The notes below the pieces were generated by a model that was not told where the DNA came from, ran no database searches, and worked only from the letters and a program-made list of their open reading frames with translations. A stretch of 39,210 bases of DNA from Leifsonia sp. 71-9 (GTDB taxonomy: Bacteria > Actinomycetota > Actinomycetes > Actinomycetales > Microbacteriaceae): NCBI RefSeq assembly GCF_001898805.1, contig NZ_MKVJ01000004.1, positions 1 through 39,210 on the forward strand, given 5' to 3'. A program made the position numbers and the translations under genes. Numbering within the stretch: position 1 is the stretch's first letter; the number at the start of each line of letters is the position of its first letter. Below, piece by piece: positions 6,118 through 16,140 of the stretch.

Positions 6118-7379
6118 CGGGCGATCGGCTCCAGGACCTCGAGGCCGCCGAGGTAGGGCTGCAGCGCCTCCGGGACGCGCACCGACCCGTCCTCCTGCTG
6201 GTGGGTCTCGAGGATGGCGACGATCCACCGCGTGGTGGCGAGCGTGCCGTTCAGGGTGGCGACCGGCGAGGTCTTGCCGTTCTCGCCGCGGTGGCGCACC
6301 TCCAGGCGGCGGGCCTGGAAGGTGGTGCAGTTGGAGGTGGAGGTGAGCTCGCGGTAGCGGCCCTGGGTCGGGATCCACGCCTCCACGTCGTACTTGCGCG
6401 CCGCGCTCGAGCCGAGGTCGCCGGCGGCGGTGTCGATGACGCGGTAGCTGAGGCCCAGCTCCTGCATCATCTCCTCCTGCCAGCCGAGCAGGCGGCCGTG
6501 CTCGGCCTCCGCGTTCTCGGGGAGGGTGTAGACGAACATCTCCAGCTTGTTGAACTGGTGCACGCGGATGATGCCGCGGGTGTCCTTGCCGGCCGAGCCG
6601 GCCTCACGCCGGTAGCAGGTGGACCAGCCGGCGTAGCGCAGCGGCTCCGTCACGTCGATGATCTCGTCGGCGTGGTAGCCGGCGAGCGCGACCTCGCTCG
6701 TGCCGGTCAGGTAGAGGTCGTCGGCCGGCAGGTGGTAGACCTCGTCGGCGTGGGCGCCGAGGAAGCCGGTGCCCTGCATGATCTCGGGCTTCACCAGCGT
6801 CGGGGTGATCATCGGGATGAAGCCGTTGCGGACGGCCTTGTCGAGCGCCATGTTCATCAGGGCGATCTCGAGGCGGGCGCCGATGCCGCGCAGGTAGGAG
6901 AAGCGCGCCCCGGCGACCTTGGCGCCGCGGGCCATGTCGATCGCGCCGAGCAGCTCGCCGAGCTCCAGGTGGTCGCGCGCCTCGAAGTCGAACGCGGGGA
7001 TCTCGCCGACCGTCTTGAGGACGACGAAGTCGTCCTCGCCGCCGGCGGGTACGCCGTCGATGATCGGGTTGCCGATACGGCGGAGCACGTCGGAGAACCG
7101 GGTCTCGGCGTCGCTCGCGGTGCGCTGCGCCTCCTTCACCCGGCCGGCCAGCTCCTGGGCCTGGGCGACGAGCTCCTTCTTCTGCTCCTTGGGCGCCTGG
7201 GCGACCTGCTTGCCGAAGGCGTTCTGCTCGGCGCGGAGCTCTTCGAACGCGGTGATGGCGGCGCGGCGCTCGACGTCGGCCTGCAGGGCCTCGTCGACGA
7301 CCTCCACGGAATCTCCGCGCGCCTCCTGCGATCGGCGGACGACATCGGGGTTCTCGCGGAGCAGGACTGGATCGATCAC
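6114..7379 (-). CDS. serS: Seryl-tRNA synthetase
   Basis: The 421-residue enzyme charges tRNA-Ser with serine using ATP. Residues about 1-105 form the long antiparallel coiled-coil arm that grips the tRNA long variable arm (charged helices such as [19 protein letters not shown]). The class II catalytic domain follows, with motif 2 ([17 protein letters not shown]) and motif 3 ([15 protein letters not shown]) and the serine-binding segment LTGTSEVAL. Length and motifs are those of a normal bacterial enzyme. The start is ATG at 7379 ([10 protein letters not shown], a typical SerS N-terminus). It is the first gene of a two-gene operon with the HAD phosphatase. No serine T-box or other leader RNA is visible in the 60 bases to the divergent gene upstream. 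Confidence 0.98.
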   Translation of the reverse strand: MIDPVLLRENPDVVRRSQEARGDSVEVVDEALQADVERRAAITAFEELRAEQNAFGKQVAQAPKEQKKELVAQAQELAGRVKEAQRTASDAETRFSDVLRRIGNPIIDGVPAGGEDDFVVLKTVGEIPAFDFEARDHLELGELLGAIDMARGAKVAGARFSYLRGIGARLEIALMNMALDKAVRNGFIPMITPTLVKPEIMQGTGFLGAHADEVYHLPADDLYLTGTSEVALAGYHADEIIDVTEPLRYAGWSTCYRREAGSAGKDTRGIIRVHQFNKLEMFVYTLPENAEAEHGRLLGWQEEMMQELGLSYRVIDTAAGDLGSSAARKYDVEAWIPTQGRYRELTSTSNCTTFQARRLEVRHRGENGKTSPVATLNGTLATTRWIVAILETHQQEDGSVRVPEALQPYLGGLEVLEPIAR

Positions 7380-7439
7380 GTGCCCCAGCTTATCGACCGC
7401 GCCGCCGCGTCTCCTGGTTCTCCACAGGGAACAGGTAGC

Positions 7440-8438
7440 GTGAAGCCCGTGAACGGACGGGGAGAGGCGCGGGACGCCACGGTCGCCGTGATCTACAACC
7501 CCGTCCGCATCGACGTCCCCCGCGTGCGCGCCGCCGTCGAGGCCGCCGCTGCGCGGGCCGGCGGAGTGGAGCTCCTCTGGCTCGAGACGACCCCGGAGGA
7601 GGGCGGCCAGGCCCAGGCGCGGGAGGCGCTGGCACGGGGCGCGACCCTCGTGCTCGCCGCCGGCGGAGACGGGACGGTGCGCGCCGTCGCCGAGGCCCTG
7701 CGGGATCGCGGAGCGACGCTCGGCCTGCTCCCGTCAGGCACGGGCAACCTCCTGGCCCGCAACCTCGGCGTGCCCTACGCGAACGTCGAGGAGGCGTGCG
7801 CCATCGCCTTCGACGGCGACACCCGCGCGATCGACCTCGGCGTCGCGACCGCGACCCGGGAGGACGGCGAGCGCACCGAGCACACGTTCCTCGTCATGGC
7901 GGGGGTCGGGATCGACGCGACCATGATCGCGAACGCCCGGCCGGCCCTCAAACGGCGCGTCGGCTGGCTCGCCTACGTCGACGCCGGCTTCCGCGCGCTG
8001 CCCAAGGCCCACAAGGTGCGCATCCGGTACCGCCTCGACGACGAGCCGGAGCGCTCGGCGCGCGTCAGCACCATCCTGATCGCCAATTGCGGCACCCTCC
8101 CCGGCAACATGGAGCTCATCCCGGACGGCGCGGTGGACGACGGCCTGCTCGACGTGGCGATCCTGCAGCCAGAGTCGGTCTTCGGCTGGCTCACGATCTG
8201 GCGCAAGGTGACGTGGGAGAACCGGGTGCTGCGCAAGAGCGCGCTCGGCCGGCGCATCATCCGCTTCACCGATCGCGCCATCCGCACCCGGCTCAGCTAT
8301 CTGCGCGGCGCGGACGTGCGGCTGCGGATGGAGCAGCCGGAGCCGTTCGAGCTCGACGGCGACGCGTTCGGCGACGTGGTCGCGCTCGACCTGGCCGTCG
8401 ACGAGGGCGGCCTGCGCGTGCGGGTCCCCCGCCGCTAG
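7440..8438 (+). CDS. Diacylglycerol/lipid kinase (DAGKc family)
   Basis: The product of about 332 residues belongs to the DagK/YegS/BmrU lipid-kinase family. The N-terminal nucleotide-binding domain carries the signature [13 protein letters not shown] and the following [14 protein letters not shown]. The C-terminal beta-rich domain carries [31 protein letters not shown] and the closing FELDGDAFG. Such enzymes phosphorylate diacylglycerol or related lipids for phospholipid recycling and, in Actinobacteria, for lipid-glycan precursors. The start is uncertain between GTG at 7440 and GTG at 7449; neither has a strong Shine-Dalgarno. It is divergent from serS (60 bases) and convergent with the membrane-protein gene at 8701, with a repeat-rich gap between. 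Confidence 0.92.
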   Translation: MKPVNGRGEARDATVAVIYNPVRIDVPRVRAAVEAAAARAGGVELLWLETTPEEGGQAQAREALARGATLVLAAGGDGTVRAVAEALRDRGATLGLLPSGTGNLLARNLGVPYANVEEACAIAFDGDTRAIDLGVATATREDGERTEHTFLVMAGVGIDATMIANARPALKRRVGWLAYVDAGFRALPKAHKVRIRYRLDDEPERSARVSTILIANCGTLPGNMELIPDGAVDDGLLDVAILQPESVFGWLTIWRKVTWENRVLRKSALGRRIIRFTDRAIRTRLSYLRGADVRLRMEQPEPFELDGDAFGDVVALDLAVDEGGLRVRVPRR

Positions 8439-8460
8439 CCGCGCCCGCCTCTCCGGACCG

Positions 8461-8656
8461 CCGCAACTCCGGAACCCGCACGCGCCACGCCGCTCACCTC
8501 ACCGTACTTCCGGCGCCCCCGCCCGAATCCACGCCGATCACCGGAGTTCCGGTGTTCGGGAGTTCCGGAGTTCCGGCGAGCCGGGCCGGAACGGCGCGGA
8601 TCGCCGGAGTTACGGCGAGGTGAGCGGCGTGGTGGGGCTGAAGGCCGGAGTTACGG
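8461..8656. repeat. Palindromic repeat block built on GGAGTTNCGG
   Basis: The convergent gap after the lipid-kinase gene holds two layers of repeats. Arms of 31 bases at 8485-8515 and 8602-8632 are inverted copies of each other (28 of 31 match; core CCACGCCGCTCACCTC). Within and around them the decamer GGAGTTNCGG recurs at 8543-8552, 8559-8568, 8567-8576, 8606-8615 and 8647-8656, and inverted at 8461-8470. The block could fold into a large hairpin and serve as a bidirectional terminator, or it may be a REP/BIME-type element. No open frame of note lies within it. Confidence 0.65.
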
Positions 8657-8700
8657 AGGTCCTGGCGCGCAGGTCGGTGCGCGGCGGCGCCGCAGCGGGC

Positions 8701-9351
8701 CTAGAGCTCGTCGTCCTCGGGCTCGTCGTCGTCCGCCGACGGGGCGCGGCGGCGGGCCGCGATCGCGGTGAGGAAGAGGAGGGCGACCAGGGTCGCGAAG
8801 CCGATCGTGATCATCGGTCCGGCGAGCACCCAGCCGATCTGGGTCAGCACCTGCATCCCCACGTCGCCCGCGGCGCCGTTGTAGCTGGTCGTGTAGGAGG
8901 CGTTGACGGCCACCGCGTAGATGACGATGCCCAGGACGACGAGCCCGGCACCGGTGATCCACAGGGCGAGCATCAGCGGGTTCCGCCGCGGCGAGAGCTC
9001 GGCGCCGGCGAGGAGGCTCGGGACCGCGACCACGGCGGGCGCGGGTTCGGCGACGGCCTGGGGAGCCGGCGTCGGCGCCTCGGCGATGAAGGAGACGGGG
9101 TCGGACGGCACGGGAAGCTCGCCCGCGGGAGACACCGTCGCCTCCCACGCGGAGTCGGCCGCCTCCGGTGCGGGGGCCGCAGCTCGCGCGTCGGCGCGCG
9201 GCCGGTCGCGAGCCGGTGCCGGAGTAACGGCCCGCACCCGGGTGCGGGCGCGCTCACCGGGCTGTGCGCGGTAGCCGCGCTGGAACGCCGGGTCGTAGCG
9301 GGGGTCGAACCCGCCGGGGCGGGCGGTGTCCTGCTCGTCGTCCGCGATCAT
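8701..9351 (-). CDS. Membrane protein with long disordered N-terminus
   Basis: The 216-residue product has a polar, Ala/Pro/Arg-rich and probably disordered stretch over residues 1-120. Two membrane helices follow, at about 127-150 (LMLALWITGAGLVVLGIVIY) and about 172-200 (IGWVLAGPMITIGFATLVAL). The tail is short and acidic (PSADDDEPEDDEL). I do not recognise a named family; similar small proteins accompany pheA in related Actinobacteria, to my recollection. The start is ATG at 9351 with a strong GGAGGAGG six bases upstream. It begins 28 bases after the pheA stop and is probably co-transcribed with pheA, though no role in phenylalanine synthesis can be read from it. Confidence 0.75.
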   Translation of the reverse strand: MIADDEQDTARPGGFDPRYDPAFQRGYRAQPGERARTRVRAVTPAPARDRPRADARAAAPAPEAADSAWEATVSPAGELPVPSDPVSFIAEAPTPAPQAVAEPAPAVVAVPSLLAGAELSPRRNPLMLALWITGAGLVVLGIVIYAVAVNASYTTSYNGAAGDVGMQVLTQIGWVLAGPMITIGFATLVALLFLTAIAARRRAPSADDDEPEDDEL

Positions 9352-9379
9352 CTCCGACCTCCTCCTGCTGCTGCGCAGC

Positions 9380-10369
9380 CTACCCCTGCGGGGTCTCCCC
9401 GGCGCCGCCCTCGGTGAGCGACGCGAGCCACTGCCGCGCCTCGGTGAAGACCTCGTCGCGGTAGCGCTGGTCGAAGTCCACCGGCACGCGGTCGGCGCGC
9501 GGGTACGAGCCGAGGAACATCACCGACGGGCTGAACCGCCGCAGGCCCAGCAGGGCGTCCGCGACGCGCTCGTCGTGGATGTGGCCGTCGGCGTCCATGA
9601 CGAACCGGTACCGGCCGAGCGCGTCGCCGATCGGCCGCGACTCGATGAGGCTCAGGTTGATGCCGCGGGTCGAGAACTGCTCCAGGAGGTCGAGCAGCGA
9701 GCCGGGGCGGTCGTCCGGCAGCTCGGCGATGAGGCTCGTCTTGTCGGCCCCGGTCGCCGGCGGCACGCTGCGCGCGGTGCTCACCAGCACGAAGCGGGTG
9801 ACGGCGTTGGGGTTGTCGCCGATGTTCTCGGCGAGCACGACCACGTCGTGGTGGTCGACGATCCCGGGCGGGGCGACGGCGGCATCCGCCGTGCTGCCCT
9901 CGAACAGCGAGGCGGCCGCCGCGACGTTGCTCGAGGCGGGCAGGTGCCCGTGCTCGGGCAGGTGCGCGTCCAGCCACTGGTGGCACTGGGCGTAGGCGAC
10001 GGGATGCGCGTTCACGGTGCGCACGTCGGCGAGGGTCGTGCCCGGCCGCGCCACGAGGACGAAGTTGACGGGCACCAGGTACTCACCGACGATCCGCAGG
10101 CCCGGCACGGTCGCGAGGGCGTCCTGCGCGACCGAGACACCGCCCTCGATCGAGTTCTCGATGGCGATCATCGCGGCGACGCTGCGGCCGGCGACGACGT
10201 CGGCGAGCGCCTCGCCCACGTTGTTCACGGCCTTCCACCGCTTGCCGCGCGCCTCGGGCACCTGCGCGAGCGCGGCCTCCGTGAACGTCCCGGACGGCCC
10301 CAGGAAGCTGTAGACCTCGTCGACGGACGCGGGCAGCTCGGCGGTGGGCTCGGCGGGGTCTGTGGACAT
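9380..10369 (-). CDS. pheA: Prephenate dehydratase
   Basis: The 329-residue monofunctional enzyme decarboxylates and dehydrates prephenate to phenylpyruvate, the committed step to phenylalanine. The catalytic PDT domain (about 19-200) begins with YSFLGPSGTFTEAAL and includes AMIAIENSIEGGV and NPNAVTRFVL, the last holding the conserved Thr-Arg-Phe triad. A C-terminal ACT domain (about 215-300) carries the phenylalanine-sensing ESRP motif (LSLIESRPIG), so allosteric feedback by Phe is expected. I chose the ATG at 10369; an upstream in-frame start at 10402 would leave little room for a promoter. It is divergent from pgm (68 bases) and heads a two-gene unit with the membrane protein at 8701. No leader peptide or attenuator is visible. 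Confidence 0.95.
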   Translation of the reverse strand: MSTDPAEPTAELPASVDEVYSFLGPSGTFTEAALAQVPEARGKRWKAVNNVGEALADVVAGRSVAAMIAIENSIEGGVSVAQDALATVPGLRIVGEYLVPVNFVLVARPGTTLADVRTVNAHPVAYAQCHQWLDAHLPEHGHLPASSNVAAAASLFEGSTADAAVAPPGIVDHHDVVVLAENIGDNPNAVTRFVLVSTARSVPPATGADKTSLIAELPDDRPGSLLDLLEQFSTRGINLSLIESRPIGDALGRYRFVMDADGHIHDERVADALLGLRRFSPSVMFLGSYPRADRVPVDFDQRYRDEVFTEARQWLASLTEGGAGETPQG

Positions 10370-10437
10370 GGCGTTCAGCTTAGCGATGAGCGCACTCCCC
10401 ACTCCCCTCGGCCGGGCGACCGTGGAAGCATAGGGGC

Positions 10438-12054
<1,617 letters not shown>

Positions 12055-12078
12055 TCCGCGCTACCGGATCGCGTCGAA

Positions 12079-12130
12079 CCCTCCGATTTCTACGTCCTGT
12101 AGAATTCTACGCATCGTAGAAATCGGAGGG
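12079..12130 (+). promoter_or_regulatory. Nested dyads over the ppk2 start region
   Basis: CCCTCCGATTTCTACG (12079-12094) and its exact complement at 12115-12130 enclose the 12-bp palindrome GTAGAATTCTAC (12099-12110). The same bases can be read as two adjoining 17-bp dyads, TTCTACGTCCTGTAGAA (12088-12104) and TTCTACGCATCGTAGAA (12104-12120), with centres 16 bp apart. A -10-like TAGAAT (12100-12105) lies in the middle, and the ppk2 Shine-Dalgarno GGAGGG (12125-12130) is the outermost part of the 3' arm. It can act as an operator over a promoter or, in longer transcripts from pgm, as a hairpin hiding the ribosome site. Confidence 0.7.
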
Positions 12131-12136
12131 AATCGC

Positions 12137-13075
12137 ATGACGCGCAACCGGGAGGGCACGCAGCCCCGCATCCCGCTGGATCTGTACGGGGCCGAGCTCG
12201 AGAAGCTGCAGGCCGATCTCGTGCAGCTCCAGATGTGGACGAAGGCGACCGGTGCGCGCGTCGTCATCCTGTTCGAGGGGCGCGACGCCGCCGGCAAGGG
12301 GTCCGCAATCAAGCGCATCACGCAATACCTCTCCCCGCGCATCGCCCGCACCGTCGCACTGCCCGCCCCCACGGAGCGCGAGCGCGGCCAGTGGTACTTC
12401 CAGCGGTACGTGCAGCACCTCCCCGCGGAGGGCGAGATCGTGCTGTTCGACCGATCCTGGTACAACCGCGCCGGGGTCGAGCGCGTCATGGGCTTCTGCA
12501 CCGACGAAGAGTACGAGCGCTTCATGCACCAGGCGCCGACGTTCGAGAAGATGCTCGTCGACGACGGCATCCACCTGATCAAGTTCTGGTTCTCGGTGTC
12601 GGAGTCGGTGCAGCACAAGCGGTTCCGCTCGCGCGCGGTCGACCCGCTGCGGCAGTGGAAGCTGTCGCCGATGGATCTCGAGTCCATCACCCGGTGGGAC
12701 GCTTACACCGCCGCCAAGGAGCGGATGCTCGCCGAGACCGACGTGCCGTGGGCGCGCTGGGTGATCGTCGACTCGGAGGACAAGCGCCGGTCGCGGCTCA
12801 ACTCGATCAAGTACATCCTCGACGCGGTTCCGTGGGAGCCGGTCGTCACGGAGCAGATCGAGATCCCCGCGCGGCCGGAGGGCGGGATCCGGGAGTCGTC
12901 CCGGCTCGGCCGGGTGGTCGCCACGGACTTCGCCGGAGAGCTACTCGCCGAGCACATCACCGCCGCGGACGTCCACCCCTTCCTGCCCGCACCGCCGGAC
13001 GCCGTCACGAAGAAGGCGAAGTCGAAGGCGAAGAAGGCGGCGTCGCCGAAACCGCCGGTCGGCGAACCCGCCTGA
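12137..13075 (+). CDS. ppk2: Polyphosphate kinase 2 family protein
   Basis: The 312-residue protein is a PPK2 enzyme, which moves phosphate between polyphosphate and nucleotides (NDP or NMP). The P-loop is GRDAAGKGS at 48-56. The Walker B/lid signature is FDRSWYNRAGVE with Asp105, and the lid helix includes KRFRSRAVDP. Residues 240-312 form an extra C-terminal region that ends in a Lys/Ala-rich tail (KKAKSKAKKAAS), probably flexible and possibly binding polyphosphate or nucleic acid. The core length (about 240) fits single-domain PPK2; I cannot tell class I (NDP) from class II or III (NMP). The start is ATG at 12137, six bases after GGAGGG. Expression is probably governed by the dyads at 12079-12130. 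It is convergent with the phosphatase gene 17 bases away. Confidence 0.92.
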   Translation: MTRNREGTQPRIPLDLYGAELEKLQADLVQLQMWTKATGARVVILFEGRDAAGKGSAIKRITQYLSPRIARTVALPAPTERERGQWYFQRYVQHLPAEGEIVLFDRSWYNRAGVERVMGFCTDEEYERFMHQAPTFEKMLVDDGIHLIKFWFSVSESVQHKRFRSRAVDPLRQWKLSPMDLESITRWDAYTAAKERMLAETDVPWARWVIVDSEDKRRSRLNSIKYILDAVPWEPVVTEQIEIPARPEGGIRESSRLGRVVATDFAGELLAEHITAADVHPFLPAPPDAVTKKAKSKAKKAASPKPPVGEPA

Positions 13076-13092
13076 GGCCGCCCCGCCCCCGC

Positions 13093-14265
13093 TCAGTCGC
13101 GGCGGACCAGGATGGCGAGCGCGTCCCCCACGGGCGCGGCGCCGTGCTCGTCGCGAGCGGCGCCGACGATGCGGGAGACCGCGCCGGCCGAGGTCGCCGA
13201 GCCGCGCACGCGCGACTGCAGCACGCCGAGGCCGGCCTCGCCACCGAGCGCGTCGAACACGGCGTCGCTGATGACGAGCAGAGCCTCCCCGGCTCCGAGC
13301 GAGACGGAGTGCTCGGGCCGCTCCCCCGCGATCCCGAGCGGGAGGGTGGAGGTCTCGAGCCGTTCGATGTCGCCGGTGGCGCGCACCACGAACGCGAGGC
13401 CGTGGCCCGCGTCCACGAAGCGCACGAGGCCGTCGCCGTCGATGCGGGCGTGGAAGACGGAGGTGTACGCGGCGAGGCGGTCCAGCTCCTCCTCGATCAT
13501 GCGCGACGCCTCGGCGACCGCCGGCTCCAGTTCCGCGAAGGCGGTCGCGCTGCGCAGGGCGGCACGCACCGAGGCGGCGATGATGGCGATCGGGCTGCCG
13601 GTGCCTACGACGTCGCCCACGGTGACGGTGAAGCCGCCGTCGGTGTCGTACCAGTCGTAGAAGTCGCCCGCGATGCGCTCGCCCGGCTCGCACGCGGCCG
13701 CGACGTCGTAGCCGCGCGCGGCCGGCTTGCGGCGCGGCAGGAGCGCGCGCTGCACCACGGCCGTGCGGTCGAGCTCCTCGTCGCGGTCGAGCTCGGCCTG
13801 CACCCAGTCGGCGAGGTCGCGCAGCAGCCGCTGCTCGCCGCCGGTCAGGGTGCGCGGCTCGGTGTCGACGACGCAGAGGGTGCCCACGGCCTCCCCGCCG
13901 GGCGCGTGGATGGGCTCGCCCGCGTAGAAGCGCAGGTGCGGGTCCCCCGCGACGAACGGGTTGTCGCGGAAGCGGTCGTCGGCGGTGGTGTCGCCGATGA
14001 TCACGGGCGAGTCGGTCCGCACGGTGAGGTCGCAGAACGAGTCGGCGCGCGGAGCCTCACGGGTGAGCCCGAGGTGCGACTTGCGCCACTGGCGGTCGTC
14101 GTCGAGCAGGGTGATGCTGACCATGGGGACACCGAACAGCTGCTGCGCCATCCGGGTGATCCGGTCGAACCGGTCCTCCGGCGCCGTGTCGAGGATCTCC
14201 AGAGCCTCCACCGCGCTCTGCCTGCGCAGTTCCGTCTCCAGCGTCCCTACCGCCTCGATGGTCAT
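13093..14265 (-). CDS. GAF-domain PP2C/SpoIIE-type serine phosphatase
   Basis: The 390-residue protein has an N-terminal GAF sensor domain (about 20-160; DRITRMAQQLFGVPMVSITL, FYAGEPIHAPGG, VGTLCVVD). A linker with the LLPRRKPA motif common to RsbU-like proteins follows, then a SpoIIE phosphatase domain (about 180-388) with metal-binding aspartates in ERIAGDFYDWYDT and GDVVGTGSP. Such proteins remove phosphate from anti-anti-sigma factors and so switch on stress sigma factors; no partner gene is nearby. It is soluble, so the GAF domain should sense a cytoplasmic signal. I chose the ATG at 14265 because GGGAGG lies four bases upstream; an earlier TTG at 14292 is less likely. The gene is convergent with ppk2. 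Confidence 0.9.
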   Translation of the reverse strand: MTIEAVGTLETELRRQSAVEALEILDTAPEDRFDRITRMAQQLFGVPMVSITLLDDDRQWRKSHLGLTREAPRADSFCDLTVRTDSPVIIGDTTADDRFRDNPFVAGDPHLRFYAGEPIHAPGGEAVGTLCVVDTEPRTLTGGEQRLLRDLADWVQAELDRDEELDRTAVVQRALLPRRKPAARGYDVAAACEPGERIAGDFYDWYDTDGGFTVTVGDVVGTGSPIAIIAASVRAALRSATAFAELEPAVAEASRMIEEELDRLAAYTSVFHARIDGDGLVRFVDAGHGLAFVVRATGDIERLETSTLPLGIAGERPEHSVSLGAGEALLVISDAVFDALGGEAGLGVLQSRVRGSATSAGAVSRIVGAARDEHGAAPVGDALAILVRRD

Positions 14266-14334
14266 CCGGCCTCCCGTCGTCACGTCCGTCAAGCCTATCG
14301 ACGGAGGGTTCGGAACCGGCAGGCCCGGCGGATG

Positions 14335-15159
14335 TCAGTGGTAGTCCGGGCCGCCGGGGCAGTGGAAGAACTCCTCGAGCGTCGTCACCCCGGTGGCGTG
14401 CATCTGCGTCGCGAGCGGCACGCCCACGAACCGGAAGTGCCACGGCTCGAAGGTGAACCCGGTGACCGGGACCTTGTCGGCCGGGTAGCGCAGGAGGAAG
14501 CCGAAGCGCCAGGAGTTCGCCGCCAGCCACTGCCCTTGCGGGGTGTCGGCGAAACAGGCGGAGAGGGAGCAGCGGGCGGGCACGGCGCTGATGTCGACCG
14601 CGAGGCCGGTCTGGTGCTCGCTGTGCCCGGGTCGCGCGGTGTCGGTGTCGGCGTACGCCTGCCCGTTGCGCGCGACGTCGTCGTCGTACACGCGGGTCTG
14701 GGAGTCGAACGAGCGGTAGGCGCTCTGCACGGAGAAGTCGAGCCCGGCCTCCTGCTTGCCCGCCTGGAACATCGCCACCAGGGCGTCGGCGACCTCGGGT
14801 CGCATCGGCTGACGGTTCACGTAGGTGACGTCCGGGTAGACGAGCTGGGCGGGGGCGAAGGCGGGCGGCTGGAGGGCGCGCGGCTTGTTCACGACGACCC
14901 AGCTGCTCGCCGGGTCGTCGAAGGACTGGGCGGCGGCGTCGAAGCCCGCGGCGGTCGGCGTCGGGATGGTGGAGGGCGTCGGCCGGGCGTGCGGGTGCGC
15001 GTCCTGGTCGGTGTGCGAGCGGTCGCGCGTGGGACGCCCACCCGCCTGACTCGATGGCACGGCCGCGCAGCCGCCGAGCGCGAGCAGCACAGCGAGGGCG
15101 CCGCCGACGACGGCCGCGCCCAGCGTCGTCGCCCGCAGGCGGGTTCCCCCCGAGATCAC
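14335..15159 (-). CDS. VanY-type D-alanyl-D-alanine carboxypeptidase, lipoprotein
   Basis: The 274-residue protein has a lipoprotein signal peptide ending in LGGC (cysteine near 31), then a Thr/Pro/His-rich linker to about 70 and a peptidase M15B domain (about 85-270). Zinc and catalytic motifs are present: SxHxxGxAxD as SEHQTGLAVD, and FEPWHFRF with the base and third zinc ligand. Other family residues include YVNRQPMRPEVADAL and SAYRSFDSQTRVY. Such enzymes trim the terminal D-Ala from peptidoglycan stem peptides. Two extra cysteines (CSLSACF) sit in a loop and may form a disulfide outside the cell. The gene lies between two other minus-strand genes; there is no sign of vancomycin-resistance partners, so a housekeeping wall role is likely. 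Confidence 0.92.
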   Translation of the reverse strand: MISGGTRLRATTLGAAVVGGALAVLLALGGCAAVPSSQAGGRPTRDRSHTDQDAHPHARPTPSTIPTPTAAGFDAAAQSFDDPASSWVVVNKPRALQPPAFAPAQLVYPDVTYVNRQPMRPEVADALVAMFQAGKQEAGLDFSVQSAYRSFDSQTRVYDDDVARNGQAYADTDTARPGHSEHQTGLAVDISAVPARCSLSACFADTPQGQWLAANSWRFGFLLRYPADKVPVTGFTFEPWHFRFVGVPLATQMHATGVTTLEEFFHCPGGPDYH

Positions 15160-15207
15160 GGGCTGAGCATAACCCGTCCCGATGACAGCGAGGTGGTCGC
15201 CGTGCGG

Positions 15208-16140
15208 CTACTTCGACAGGCTCCAGAAGTGCCCGATCGCACCCGGGTGGTCGACGGTGATGGTGGTGTCGAGGTCGCGGTAGTCGGTGTCCTCGTTGTG
15301 GCCGACCATCTTGATCTTGATCTGGCCGTTCACGTTCTCGACGGCCGAGACGATCTGCACGTGGTCGAGCGAGTCGTTGTCGTTCCAGTCGAACATCACG
15401 ATGTCGCCGACCTTGATCTTGTCGCGCTGGTCGAGCGGGTACTCGGTGAGGCCGAGGGAGGCGGCGTTCGCCTGGAAGTAGGCGTCCATCGAGGGCACGT
15501 AGCCCCACGCCGGGCTCCAGTCGGCGGCGGCGTTCTTGTTGTACCAGTCGTCGTTCATCGTCCAGCCGCGGGCGATGAGGGTCTGGCTCACGAAGTTGGC
15601 GCAGTCGCCGCCCACGGAGTTGAGGTCGCCCCACTCCGCGGAGTTGTAGTTCTTCCAGTACGTCATCGCGTAGGCCAGCTGCTTGTCGACCGGGGTCTGC
15701 ACCTGGTAGTCGTACGTCTTGCCGTCGGTGGCGACGGTCTTGCCCGACTTGTCGGTGACGGCGATCGGGACGGCGCCGGCCTGGAAGCCCTGCGCGGCGG
15801 GCACGTCCACGGTGACCTTGCCCGCCGAGGCGGCGGTCACGACCGCGGGCTGGCCGCCGATCTGCACGCTCGCCACGTTCTGGAGGTTCGACCCGGTGAG
15901 CGTGACCGTGCCGCCCGAGACGCTCCCGGCGGCCGGCTGGACGGCTGCGACGCTCGCGGCGGTCGGGGTCGATTTCGTCGATGCACCGGCCAGGGCCTTG
16001 GTCGCGGCGGACGGCTCGCCCGCGCAGCCGGTGAAGAGGAGCGCGGCGGAGGCCGCCACGGCGATCACGCCGGCGACGCGGCGGCGGCGGCGGTGCGGTG
16101 CTCGTCCGGGGGAACGAGGGATGGAGCTGAGAGAACTCAT
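15208..16140 (-). CDS. Lipoprotein with IPT/TIG domain and amidase_6-type domain
   Basis: The 310-residue protein starts with a basic, then hydrophobic signal peptide whose lipobox is FTGC (cysteine near 39). Residues about 65-145 form an immunoglobulin-like IPT/TIG domain (PAAGSVSGGTVTLTGSNLQ). Residues about 150-310 match the putative amidase domain found in Gram-positive exported proteins (PF12671-like), with catalytic-type Cys in GGDCANFVSQ, GDIVMFDW and the histidine in LDHVQIVSA. It is related in style to NlpC/P60 and CHAP enzymes, so peptidoglycan or wall-peptide cleavage is likely, but the substrate is unknown. It lies 48 bases upstream of the VanY-like gene on the same strand; the two may be co-transcribed and both act on the wall. 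Confidence 0.85.
   Translation of the reverse strand: MSSLSSIPRSPGRAPHRRRRRVAGVIAVAASAALLFTGCAGEPSAATKALAGASTKSTPTAASVAAVQPAAGSVSGGTVTLTGSNLQNVASVQIGGQPAVVTAASAGKVTVDVPAAQGFQAGAVPIAVTDKSGKTVATDGKTYDYQVQTPVDKQLAYAMTYWKNYNSAEWGDLNSVGGDCANFVSQTLIARGWTMNDDWYNKNAAADWSPAWGYVPSMDAYFQANAASLGLTEYPLDQRDKIKVGDIVMFDWNDNDSLDHVQIVSAVENVNGQIKIKMVGHNEDTDYRDLDTTITVDHPGAIGHFWSLSK

Noticed and set aside
7380-7439. T-box or other riboswitch before serS
   Set aside because: Only 60 bases separate serS from the divergent gene, and no specifier stem or T-box sequence is visible.
8543-8656. Tandem repeat or CRISPR in the GGAGTTNCGG block
   Set aside because: The decamers overlap or have irregular spacing and occur in both orientations, which fits a structured intergenic repeat instead.
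10370-10437. Phenylalanine leader peptide or attenuator before pheA
   Set aside because: The region has 68 bases, no Phe-rich open frame and no hairpin pair; feedback through the ACT domain is enough.
14335-16140. Vancomycin-resistance cluster from the VanY-like gene
   Set aside because: No VanH, VanA/B ligase, VanX or VanRS genes are nearby; single VanY-like lipoproteins are common wall enzymes in Actinobacteria.
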